Shown here: positions 8,358 to 16,400 of the stretch, piece by piece
Layout of the letters: each line of letters opens with the position of its first letter
Position numbering within the stretch: position 1 is the first letter of the stretch
Assembly (NCBI GenBank): GCA_017935065.1
Contig: JAGBIF010000002.1
Span: 1 to 56,073 of the forward strand
Direction: 5' to 3'
From: Clostridia bacterium
GTDB lineage: Bacteria; Bacillota; Clostridia; Oscillospirales; CAG-272
Length of the DNA: 56,073 bases
Position numbers and translations under genes: made by a program
The notes under the pieces: generated by a model
The model's database searches: none
What the model saw: only the letters and a program-made list of their open reading frames with translations
What the model was told of the DNA's origin: nothing

Positions 8358-8558
8358 TTATTTTTCCTTATAGTATAGCATACAGTGGCAATAGCCCTCA
8401 AAGTCGGGATCGGCTATTTGCTCCTTGAACTCCTTACAGATGCATTTGTTGTCATCATTTATCTCTAGTCTGCAGGGACAGTAGCCGTCGCGCGCCGCAA
8501 GCCCCTCCTTTATCATTCTGACAACCGTCTCATCCTCGTTAAGTCTTATTTTCGCCAT
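8358..8558 (-). CDS. Ferredoxin:thioredoxin reductase catalytic-subunit-like small protein
   Basis: 66 residues. The cysteine pattern C27-P-C29, C39-I-C41 and C57-H-C59, with the ending GYCHCMLYYKEK, matches the catalytic beta subunit of ferredoxin:thioredoxin reductase, where four of these cysteines hold a [4Fe-4S] cluster next to a redox disulfide. The variable partner subunit of plants and cyanobacteria is absent here, as in other anaerobes. Start chosen at 8558: GGAGGGGAC precedes it, and the longer frame to 8645 would begin inside the upstream gene. It overlaps the 3' end of the QueG-like gene by 20 bases, so translation is coupled. The protein is short compared with the ~115 residues of plant subunits. 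Confidence 0.85.
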   Translation of the reverse strand: MAKIRLNEDETVVRMIKEGLAARDGYCPCRLEINDDNKCICKEFKEQIADPDFEGYCHCMLYYKEK

Positions 8559-9375
8559 TGTCCCCTCCGTACAGATATTCAAGATTGCGAAGCACCGTTT
8601 TTCTGCCTCGCCAGGCAAAGGCTCGGGAAGAAAATTCCCCCTCACTCATTGCCTCGACTGCATCCTTGGTAAGTCTCGATATTCTTCCCTCGTAAAAATC
8701 CTCAACAGGTGTCATACGCACGGACCTATTGTAAGGACATACGGCAGAGCAGATATCGCACCCCCAGCAGGTATCATATTTTTTCATAAGCGCGATCTGG
8801 CCGTCTGAAAGCTCGCCCTTCGTTTGCGTTATTGCCGACAGACATTCGCTGCTCTCACCGCGAAGAATTCCCGTAGGGCATGCCTCTCGGCACCTGCCGC
8901 AATCCTCGCAAAGCTCGGTCTCCTTTGGTAAATCGCACTCCATTTCCTCTGCGGAAATGTCGGTAATAATATCACCGATGAATACATAGCTTCCATACGT
9001 TCTGTTTATAATAAGACCGTTTTTGCCGAGGATGCCCAGGCCTGCCAAAAGCGCCGCGTGACGCTCGTCTATCGGTGAATGGTCACCGAAGCCCTTGGCG
9101 CTCGCCTCGGGTCGACACTCGGTTATTGCTGATATTACCCTGTCGGTAATCCGTTTGATCACCGTGTGATAATCAGGGCCTGCCGCATATACCGACAGAT
9201 TTTCCGTAGCCCCCGCATAATACGGAACGAGAAACATTATCACCGAGCGCGGTGTAAAGCCCTCGCGCGAAATGAGCCTTGTATTAATTTCTCTTACGTA
9301 CTTATAATCAAGAAAGCCTATCTCATCAATTCCGCACTGCTCTAGCGTATCCGTTATCGCTTCTCTGATATTCAC
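8539..9375 (-). CDS. QueG-like iron-sulfur reductase (epoxyqueuosine reductase family)
   Basis: 278 residues. N-terminal DUF1730-type domain with DHSPIDERHAALLAGLGILG, which keeps the Asp that acts as general acid in QueG, then two ferredoxin-type [4Fe-4S] motifs: CEDCGRCREACP and CWGCDICSAVCP. QueG uses cobalamin and iron-sulfur clusters to reduce epoxyqueuosine in tRNA to queuosine, the last step of the pathway. The protein lacks the C-terminal HEAT-like extension of long QueG enzymes (about 380 residues), so another reductase role is possible. Start is a GTG at 9375 with GAGGTGATG just upstream; no in-frame ATG fits better. Coupled to the FTR-like gene, a plausible electron-transfer partner; queT at 21925 supports queuosine salvage. 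Confidence 0.75.
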   Translation of the reverse strand: MNIREAITDTLEQCGIDEIGFLDYKYVREINTRLISREGFTPRSVIMFLVPYYAGATENLSVYAAGPDYHTVIKRITDRVISAITECRPEASAKGFGDHSPIDERHAALLAGLGILGKNGLIINRTYGSYVFIGDIITDISAEEMECDLPKETELCEDCGRCREACPTGILRGESSECLSAITQTKGELSDGQIALMKKYDTCWGCDICSAVCPYNRSVRMTPVEDFYEGRISRLTKDAVEAMSEGEFSSRAFAWRGRKTVLRNLEYLYGGDNGENKT

Positions 9376-9429
9376 ATCATCACCTCATAAATATTGTAAT
9401 ACAAGAGGCGGGCATTTGCAAGATATTTC

Positions 9430-9458
9430 TTGACATTTTCGTATTATTTGTGTATAAT
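9430..9458 (+). promoter_or_regulatory. Sigma-A promoter before the DUF3006 gene
   Basis: TTGACA (9430-9435), 17-base spacer, TATAAT (9453-9458), full consensus, 41 bases before the ATG. It probably drives the DUF3006-plsY-methyltransferase-tsaE-tsaB series. Confidence 0.9.
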
Positions 9459-9499
9459 AGCCTTGTCCAATATATTTATATTATTTAAAGGGGGATTTT

Positions 9500-9748
9500 A
9501 TGAAAATCCGTTATTCTGTCGACAGAGCCGAGGGTGATATACTTGTCCTTCTTCCCGACGATGACAGTCACGCGGTGCTGAAGCTCAGCCGTACCGCCTA
9601 CCCCTACTCGGTGAATGACGTGCTTGATATTGAGCTTGACGGGGAAGGCAAGGTGCTTTCCGTCACCAAGTGCGAGAGTGAGCGCGACGAGCGGCTTAAG
9701 AAAAACAAGGCAAGACTTGATATGCTCTTTAACAGGAGCAAAAAATAA
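9500..9748 (+). CDS. DUF3006 family protein
   Basis: 82 residues, ATG after AAAGGGGGA. Begins with MKIRYSVDRAEGDILVLLPDD, the small beta-barrel start of DUF3006 proteins (sequence VDR-x-EGD-x-AVLL), followed by DVLDIELDGEGKVLSV and a basic C-terminus (KKNKARLDMLFNRSKK). No catalytic motif; function unknown. First gene of the operon, 18 bases before plsY. Confidence 0.8.
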   Translation: MKIRYSVDRAEGDILVLLPDDDSHAVLKLSRTAYPYSVNDVLDIELDGEGKVLSVTKCESERDERLKKNKARLDMLFNRSKK

Positions 9749-9766
9749 ATTTCAGAGGTAACATTT

Positions 9767-10570
9767 ATGTTCAATCTTAACGAAGGAATTCTGGCATTAA
9801 TTACACCCTCGTCGCTTGAGGTATGGCAAAGCGTGCTAATCTCTATTCTGACGGTGCTTGGCGCTATGCTTGTCGGCTACCTTCTCGGAAGCGTAAACTC
9901 GGCTATTATTATATCGCGCGTGCTATTCAGAGACGATATCCGCCGTCACGGAAGCGGAAACGCGGGCCTTACGAATATGCTGAGAACCTACGGAAAGGCT
10001 GCCGCGGGGCTTACTCTGCTCGGTGACTTTTTAAAAACCGCCCTGTCTATTCTTATTATGGGTATCGTGGGCGGCTTCGGATACATTGGCGGAATATCGA
10101 TTGGCTTGGGACCTAACAATCCCTTCCCTCTTGTATATATCGCGGGTCTGTTCTCGGTAATAGGTCATATATTCCCCGTTTATTACAAATTCAAGGGCGG
10201 AAAGGGCGTGCTTTGCACGGCGGTTATGGCACTGATACTCACCCCCGTAGAGTTTCTCATTCTTCTGCTTCTTTTCGTGGGCGTGGTATTCGCGTCTAAA
10301 TATGTCTCGCTCGGCTCGGTAAGCGCGGCGGTGCTTTATCCCGTCGCCGTACACGCGCACTTTACAGTAGCCTTCGGCGGTGGCTCTACGCCCGGTATAG
10401 TTTCGTTCATCGCAGTCACACTTGCAATTCTTATCGTATATTGCCACAGAGAAAATCTTAAGAGAATATCGAACGGCACCGAGAGAAAGCTCTCAATAGG
10501 AAAGCGCCCCGAGACACACAAGGATGACGGTGCGGATGACAGCGATAACGGTGAGGGTGACAATACCTGA
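9767..10570 (+). CDS. plsY: Acyl-phosphate:glycerol-3-phosphate acyltransferase PlsY
   Basis: 267 residues, several membrane helices. Transfers an acyl group from acyl-phosphate to glycerol-3-phosphate, the first step of phospholipid synthesis. The three PlsY motifs are present: GSVNSA with RRHGSGNAGLTN, the GDFLK segment, and HIFPVYYKFKGGKGV. An acidic hydrophilic tail (DDGADDSDNGEGDNT) extends beyond the ~200-residue family core. Ribosome site AGAGGT. The stop lies one base before the next gene's ATG. No plsX is nearby. Confidence 0.93.
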   Translation: MFNLNEGILALITPSSLEVWQSVLISILTVLGAMLVGYLLGSVNSAIIISRVLFRDDIRRHGSGNAGLTNMLRTYGKAAAGLTLLGDFLKTALSILIMGIVGGFGYIGGISIGLGPNNPFPLVYIAGLFSVIGHIFPVYYKFKGGKGVLCTAVMALILTPVEFLILLLLFVGVVFASKYVSLGSVSAAVLYPVAVHAHFTVAFGGGSTPGIVSFIAVTLAILIVYCHRENLKRISNGTERKLSIGKRPETHKDDGADDSDNGEGDNT

Positions 10571-10571
10571 T

Positions 10572-11735
10572 ATGAGTGATTTTATTGAGCTTATAATCAA
10601 GGCGTTCCGCCGTGAGGCGCTTCAAAAAATCATATTTTCAAGACCGCTCGGCGATCGGGCAAAAAGGATATCCGCAAGGCTGGTTGCCCACCGAGGTCAG
10701 CGCATTTTATCCTGCGAATACTCGCTTGCGGGCGATACTGTATCGCAGAAGAATTTACGCGAGGGCGAGGTTTGCGGTTTTCTAAAGACGGAAATTGCAG
10801 CTTACCGCCAGGTCAATGTAATAACCGCGCTCGGTGAGTGCGAGTACAAGCTATCAAAGTCAGGCTCCGCCGTATATCTCGGTATGGATAAGCTGAAAAG
10901 AAAGCTTGACGGCGGGGGTGCCTTTGAGGTAACTCTCGAAACCCTCGACAGACAAAAGAGGCATATTCTTTCGGGCAAAGAGGAATTCCTTATCAGGCTC
11001 GGCATCAGCGACAAAAGCGGACGCGTGCATGACAAGAGACAGGGAAAGTTCAGACAGATAAACCGCTTTCTTGAATACGTTGAGGAAGCTTACCCCCGCC
11101 TTAAGGCTGACGGTGAGCTTTACATACTTGACCTTTGTTGCGGAAAGAGCTACCTAAGCTTTGCGGTATACTACTATCTTACCGAGGTAAAGAAAAGATG
11201 CGTGCGTATGCTCGGTATTGACTTAAAGCGCGATGTCATTGATTTTTGTCAAAGTACCGCAAACGAGCTTTCATTTTTCGGTATGAGGTTTATTGTCGAC
11301 GATGTAAGAAATACCCCTGCCGACATAGCACCCGATATGGTAATTTCGCTTCACGCCTGCGACGTCGCAACCGACATTGTGCTTCATCACGCCCTGAGGC
11401 TTAGTGCGAACGTTATACTTTCCACCCCCTGCTGTCACAGAGAGCTTTCGGATAAAATCAATTCAGAGGCGCTCGGCTTTGTTACAAAATACCCGAAGCT
11501 GAGGGGCAAGCTTTGCGAGGCTATTACCGATGCCCTGAGGCTTGAGCTGCTTGCCAGCCACGGCTACGAGGTAAGCGCCACCGAGCTTACCGACCCCGAT
11601 GATACTCCGAAGAATACTCTCCTGCGCGCCTACAAATCAGGCTCGTTTGACGAAAAGAGATATTCGGAATATCTTGAAGCACTAAAATTTATACTCGGTA
11701 AAAACTCGGACAAATATCTTGATTTTATCAATTAA
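10572..11735 (+). CDS. SAM-dependent methyltransferase (Methyltransf_32 / METTL25-like)
   Basis: 387 residues from the ATG at 10572, directly after plsY; a start at 10524 would lie well inside plsY. The Rossmann core begins near 195 with LDLCCGKSYLSFAVYYYL (motif I), then GIDLKRDVIDFC, the DDVRN acidic site, and SLHACDVATD and TPCCHRE, which together are typical of the Methyltransf_32 family (compare SLHACGDL and PCC in METTL25/RRNAD1-like proteins). The N-terminal ~170 residues are a family-specific region probably for substrate binding. Likely an RNA or protein methyltransferase; target unknown. Same strand as plsY and tsaE. Confidence 0.8.
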   Translation: MSDFIELIIKAFRREALQKIIFSRPLGDRAKRISARLVAHRGQRILSCEYSLAGDTVSQKNLREGEVCGFLKTEIAAYRQVNVITALGECEYKLSKSGSAVYLGMDKLKRKLDGGGAFEVTLETLDRQKRHILSGKEEFLIRLGISDKSGRVHDKRQGKFRQINRFLEYVEEAYPRLKADGELYILDLCCGKSYLSFAVYYYLTEVKKRCVRMLGIDLKRDVIDFCQSTANELSFFGMRFIVDDVRNTPADIAPDMVISLHACDVATDIVLHHALRLSANVILSTPCCHRELSDKINSEALGFVTKYPKLRGKLCEAITDALRLELLASHGYEVSATELTDPDDTPKNTLLRAYKSGSFDEKRYSEYLEALKFILGKNSDKYLDFIN

Positions 11736-11747
11736 GGTTTACATTTT

Positions 11748-12203
11748 ATGCGTATTACAGAGAGAACACACAGCACAGACGAGACAGAGGCACTCGGCAA
11801 ATTGCTCGCCAAGCTACTTGAGGACAACAAAATAAGCTCCGCCTTTATCGCAATGCGAGGTGAGATGGGCGTGGGAAAGACGGCATTTACCCGAGGCTTC
11901 GCCGAGCATTTCGGCATTGTCGGTGTCAAAAGCCCTACCTACACCGTGCTTAATGAGCATAAGGGAAGAGTGGCTATCCACCACTTTGACTTTTACAGAA
12001 TATCGGATGCCGACGAGCTTGCAACAGTCGGCTACGATGAGATAATCGAGGGTGACGGCTTTACCGTCGGAGAGTGGAGCGAGAATATTGAGGATATGCT
12101 CCCCGATGATATTATTACGGTTACGATATCTCGTGTCGGCTTTGACTTGGCACAGGAAAACGAAAGAGATATTGAAATTAATATCCCGATGCTAGAGGCT
12201 TAA
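11748..12203 (+). CDS. tsaE: tRNA threonylcarbamoyladenosine biosynthesis ATPase TsaE
   Basis: 151 residues. Walker A GEMGVGKT at about 37-44, then SPTYTVLNEH, HHFDFYRI and the VGEW motif, all diagnostic of TsaE. Works with TsaB and TsaD to make t6A37 in ANN-decoding tRNAs, resetting the complex by ATP hydrolysis. Weak ribosome site (AAGG, 11 bases before ATG). tsaB follows 88 bases later; tsaD is not in the window. Confidence 0.95.
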   Translation: MRITERTHSTDETEALGKLLAKLLEDNKISSAFIAMRGEMGVGKTAFTRGFAEHFGIVGVKSPTYTVLNEHKGRVAIHHFDFYRISDADELATVGYDEIIEGDGFTVGEWSENIEDMLPDDIITVTISRVGFDLAQENERDIEINIPMLEA

Positions 12204-12291
12204 TCCCTCTCTCATAGCTAAAAAATTACTACCCCGAATTAAAGCCCTCAAACGGGTGATAAATTCCAGGATTTATTCGGAAGGATATAAA

Positions 12292-13005
12292 ATGCTTACA
12301 CTTGCAATTGACAGTACGGCAAAAATCGCCTCCTGCGCGGTGCTTCGCGACGGGCGCTCACTTGCTTCCTTTAATATTGACAACGGCCTGACACAGAGCG
12401 AGCTTCTTTTACCCATGGTAACGGATATGCTCAAAAGACTTAAGATATCCTTCGATGATATTGAGCTTATCGCGGTTTCGGTAGGCCCCGGCTCGTTTAC
12501 AGGTGTCAGAATAGGAGTTTCTTTAGTAAAGGGACTTGCCTTCGGCACGGACATTCCCATAGCCCCTGTCTCGACGCTCGAGGCGCTTGCCTATAACCTT
12601 CTAGGGCTTGACGGCATATATGTCTCGGTGATGGACGCAAGGCGCGATCAGGTCTACTGCGCGGTGTTTGAAAGAGACGGTGAAGGAATTAAGAGACTTA
12701 CCGAGGATAGTGCTCTTAGCCTTGATGAGCTTTATGAAATACTCAAGGATTACAACGAAAAACCTATATATCTTGCGGGTGACGGCTATGAAAAGAGCCA
12801 TAAGGCGCTTTGTGAGCGCGGGCTTACGCTCAAGGATACACCGCCCCTTTTAAGACTTGAGTCGGCAGTATCGGTCGGATGTGTCGGCGAGCTTATGAAG
12901 GATGAGGGAAAATGTACCGATGACAAAAGTCTATCTCCCACCTACTTAAGGCTCCCACAGGCCGAGCGCGAGAGAAACGAAAGACTTAAGAATTGCAAAA
13001 AATGA
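12292..13005 (+). CDS. tsaB: tRNA threonylcarbamoyladenosine biosynthesis protein TsaB
   Basis: 237 residues. ASKHA-type fold: LAIDSTAKIASCAV near the start, the VSVGPGSFTGVRIG motif about residue 65 and VSTLEALA. TsaB is the inactive partner of TsaD and binds TsaE for t6A synthesis. The ATG at 12292 follows GGAAGGA and matches the family start; the frame from 12256 adds only unrelated residues. The rimI gene that often follows is absent; a terminator ends the unit. Confidence 0.95.
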   Translation: MLTLAIDSTAKIASCAVLRDGRSLASFNIDNGLTQSELLLPMVTDMLKRLKISFDDIELIAVSVGPGSFTGVRIGVSLVKGLAFGTDIPIAPVSTLEALAYNLLGLDGIYVSVMDARRDQVYCAVFERDGEGIKRLTEDSALSLDELYEILKDYNEKPIYLAGDGYEKSHKALCERGLTLKDTPPLLRLESAVSVGCVGELMKDEGKCTDDKSLSPTYLRLPQAERERNERLKNCKK

Positions 13006-13021
13006 TAAAATGCAAAAAAGA

Positions 13022-13065
13022 GCTATACCGAAGGGAATTAATTCCCCTTGGGTATAGCCTTTTTT
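13022..13065 (+). terminator. Terminator after tsaB
   Basis: GCTATACC (13022-13029) pairs with GGTATAGC (13051-13058), with the inner palindrome GGGAATTAATTCCC, then TTTTTTATT. Confidence 0.9.
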
Positions 13066-13092
13066 ATTCATATCCTATTTATTCTCTATTGT

Positions 13093-13320
13093 TTATTTAA
13101 TAGTAATAAATGGAAGCTCTATTCCCCCATCGTTGCCCGTTTCGGGTACAGTTGGTGTGTCGGGCGACGAGGGGCCGTCGGGTGACGAGGGGGTGTCGGG
13201 TGTGTCGGGCTTGCCGTCATCATCTGGTTCCTCGTCATTATTGTCTGCACACGCGACAAGCATACCGAGGGTGAGCGAGAAGACAAGAAGAAGTATTAAC
13301 AGCTTTAATAAATGCTTCAT
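13093..13320 (-). CDS. Small lipoprotein, proline/aspartate-rich
   Basis: 75 residues. Hydrophobic signal of ~20 residues ending in the lipobox LVAC, so Cys24 is probably lipidated and the rest lies outside the membrane. The mature part is almost only D, P, S, T, E and G (repeats of SPDGPSSPDTP), then IELPFITIK. Ribosome site GGGGAGGAT. The TAA of the preceding 46-residue gene overlaps this ATG (TAATG). Third gene behind the GH95 enzyme; looks like a flexible surface spacer, function unknown. Confidence 0.75.
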   Translation of the reverse strand: MKHLLKLLILLLVFSLTLGMLVACADNNDEEPDDDGKPDTPDTPSSPDGPSSPDTPTVPETGNDGGIELPFITIK

Positions 13321-13460
13321 TACATATCCTCCCCGTGGTCAAACATATTTACGCCTGTCGTTTCGTTCTCATCGTAAATAATATCGCTTGTGGTGATAAT
13401 ATCCTCCGCCGAGAGCATAAGCAGCTCGGGGGCTGTATATTTAAGCTTTTTATTCTTCAT
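13320..13460 (-). CDS. 46-residue peptide of the EDIITTS type
   Basis: Encoded directly behind the GH95 gene: the fucosidase TGA (13462-13464) is followed by one base and the ATG at 13460, with AGGTGA as ribosome site; its TAA overlaps the lipoprotein ATG. The peptide starts with basic MKNKKLKY, continues TAPELLMLSAEDIITTSDI and ends acidic (DENETTGVNMFDHGEDM). There is no signal peptide or membrane helix. Short proteins with a P-E-L ... E-D-(I/V)-I-T-T-S core occur, from memory, beside secreted proteins in Clostridia; no function is known to me. The tight coupling on both sides makes it very likely a real gene. Confidence 0.75.
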   Translation of the reverse strand: MKNKKLKYTAPELLMLSAEDIITTSDIIYDENETTGVNMFDHGEDM

Positions 13461-13461
13461 A

Positions 13462-16400
13462 TCAGTCACCTGTATAATCCTTTGCGGCGCATCCGTAGAG
13501 ATAGAGCGCCTTCATAAGATTTTTAAGCGAAGCCTCGCTTGAAGCCGTCTCTGTTACCACTCTCGCATAGGAAAGCGCGCTGCACTTAATACTTACACTC
13601 TCGCCCGAGGTGTTTTTCGCGATGACCTCATACTCGGCATCAAGCATAGAGGGGATAATTCCCTTGACCTCGATGTAGTACAGTCCGTCGCCTTCCTTGA
13701 CAAGCTCACCGCCCTCTACGGTAATGCCCTCGGCACTTCCTGTAAAGTAGTGTCTTATCGCTGTGGTGGATTCAAGCACGAGTGTCGTCTTGGAATAGGT
13801 GAAGCTAGAAAGGCTGCCTGTCTTTATGGGCGCGGTTGCCTCAATGCCCCCTGACAGCTCGGGCATCGTATACTCACCGCCGTCAAAGAAGTCTCTTGCG
13901 TACTCGCCGTAGGTCGCAAGCGCATCGACAAGTGCAAGCGTCGCGGGGTTAGTTTCGGTCTTTTTCAGCGTATCAATATACCTGATTACGCTATAGGTAT
14001 GCGTCTTACCGCTGACAGCACCGTTCACAACCCTGACGGTAATATCCTTAGCCACATCCTTTGCGGCTACCGCGTAGGTGAACTGATAGTAGTCCTTACC
14101 GTCTATTCTGACCACCTTGCCGTCGGCTACCGAAAGCTCCCTGCCGTCAATTATGACCTTGGTATCTGGGGATGCCGAAACCGTTTCGTCAAGCTCTAAG
14201 AAGAAGTTGATAAGCACATTGTCCTTGAGCGTTACCGAAAGACCGCCAAGTGCGCTAATACCGTCCTCATAAGCACCGCAAAGCGTGCATTTACCCGAGT
14301 CGGGGCTATAAATATGATTTGTTCCCTCACAGGGATTTCCATTTAGCACGCCCTTATCAGAGAACTCGAGCGTCGTCTCGCCAAATACGGTATCCCCATA
14401 GACCATATGGCCGTCACCGTCAAAGTAGCGCCAGCCGTCGGTAAACTCTACCCACTCGTTTGCCTTATCAGCGTAGGTGTAATTTACACCGTTATAGTCA
14501 ATTCCGAGAGGTGTATACCAGCACTCAGCCGAGGCTCTGTTCACATAGCCGCGGTCGGTGTAGTAGGCTGTAATACTGTCAAACGATACATCGCCGTGGA
14601 TATCATCGTTGTGGAATATTCTCGCCTCACCGAAGATAAAGTCATTCTGGGTAAGTGTTACCGTACCGCCGCCTGTTTTGTCATAGCTGCCCGCAATCTT
14701 CGCTCTGTCGGCATCGGTAAGGAAGGTATAACCCGTTGGCGTTACATTTTCACCGTCAATATAGATATAATACTTGTTTGCGGGAACATCGACATATGCC
14801 GCGATATGCGTGTACTTATCGGGCGAGAGCCTTGCAAGAATTGTAGTAGGCGAGGAATAGGGATATATCTCACCTGAGCCCCACAGTCCGAGAAGATGAA
14901 CGCCCGCGGTAACATTGTTACCGTACTTGTGCGCCCTTGTGTATACGCTCATAAGAGGCTTGTTGTACATGCTTACACCGCCCTTCATGCTCATCTCTAC
15001 TACGAAGCTCTCGCCTGCTCTGTCAGAGAGATTGTCAATATAGGACTGTGTCGTGCTGTTGTTGTCAATAAGAAGCGTAATTCCAGAGGTGCCTATTTTA
15101 TCCTTATATCCGTTGTGAAGCGCATAGCCGCCCTGTCTTTCTACAAATTCAAGTCCGCCTGCGCTATTTACCAGCTGTACTCTTGTTGCCCTTGCAGATG
15201 CATCACCCGTAAAGCAGGGTGCGCCGTCGAGACCTGTCGCGTTAACATAGTTATAATTCTGAGAAAGGTCTACAACGGTATCGAAATTGTAATCAATGAT
15301 TATGTTTTCTTTACCGATAAGCTCGAAGAATGCCTCGCGCTTTCCGACACTGTCAAGGAAGTATTCAAGGTTGCTGATGGCGGTAGCAAGCATTTTTGTA
15401 TCGCCCGCCGTATTGCCAAGAGCTACTCTTATCTCATCAAGGGCTGCAAGCGCCTCTTTCCTGTCGGCCTCGCCAACCTCAGGGGCGTTTATGTAGCTTA
15501 CAAGGCGCGCCGCAGCGGCAACACCTGCAGTTCTGTCAAAGCCCGTATTAAGTACGGTTTCGGCATCAAGAGTAATCTCGGAAATAGAAAGCCCCACGTC
15601 CTTTGCATTTTCGGTGGTATTGACAAATGTAATTCTGATTTGTGTACCTACCTTGCCGCCAAGGTCGACAGTATAGGTCTGTGCCTGTGCAAGTCCTGTC
15701 TTATCGTAAAGCACAGTCCATTCACCTTCGCTGTATACCTCAACCTTGATATCGGTAGGTGCGTTTCTCAAATGCTGATAGAAGGAATCGACAGTAAGCC
15801 TGCCGAGCGCGTAGCTTGCGCCGAGGTCCATAGTAAGAGTAGCATTTGCACCTGCAGCATTGGCAGTAGCCCATCTGCCGATAGTCCACGGTGTTGATGA
15901 GCCCGAATTTCTGGCATCATCTGAGGTAATTCCGTCGGTGAGATTGGCAACAGGATAATTTGAGCCTGCCAATGCCGTTCCCGCAATCTGAGTAAAGGTC
16001 TTACCCGAGAAAACATTTTCAATATACTGTGTCTTGCATTTTACGCCCGAGCATCTTATCTCAGAAAGAGTGATACCTTCCGAGGAGGCCGAGTTTGACA
16101 CAGTAATTCTTATTTGCGTTGCGACATCTTCCCCGAGCGCTATCTCATAGGTGTACGCCTGCGAAAGCCCCTCGCCAAGATAAGCCTCGGTCCACTCGCC
16201 CTTATCAAAGAGCTCAACCTTAATATGGGTGGGCGAGCCTGCGGTCTTTTGGAAAAATCCGTCGATATAAAGCTTATCAAGCGTGTATCTTCCGTCAAGA
16301 GCTACGGTAAAGGTAGAGGTAGCATTCTCTACCGAGCTTGTCGCGTATCTACCCGTTTTCCATGCATCATTTCCGAACATTTCCTGCACGTTGTTGCTCG

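Noticed and set aside
14896..15897. 333-residue open frame on the plus strand
   Set aside because: Antisense to the GH95 gene in the binding-domain region; cysteine-rich nonsense composition and no ribosome site.
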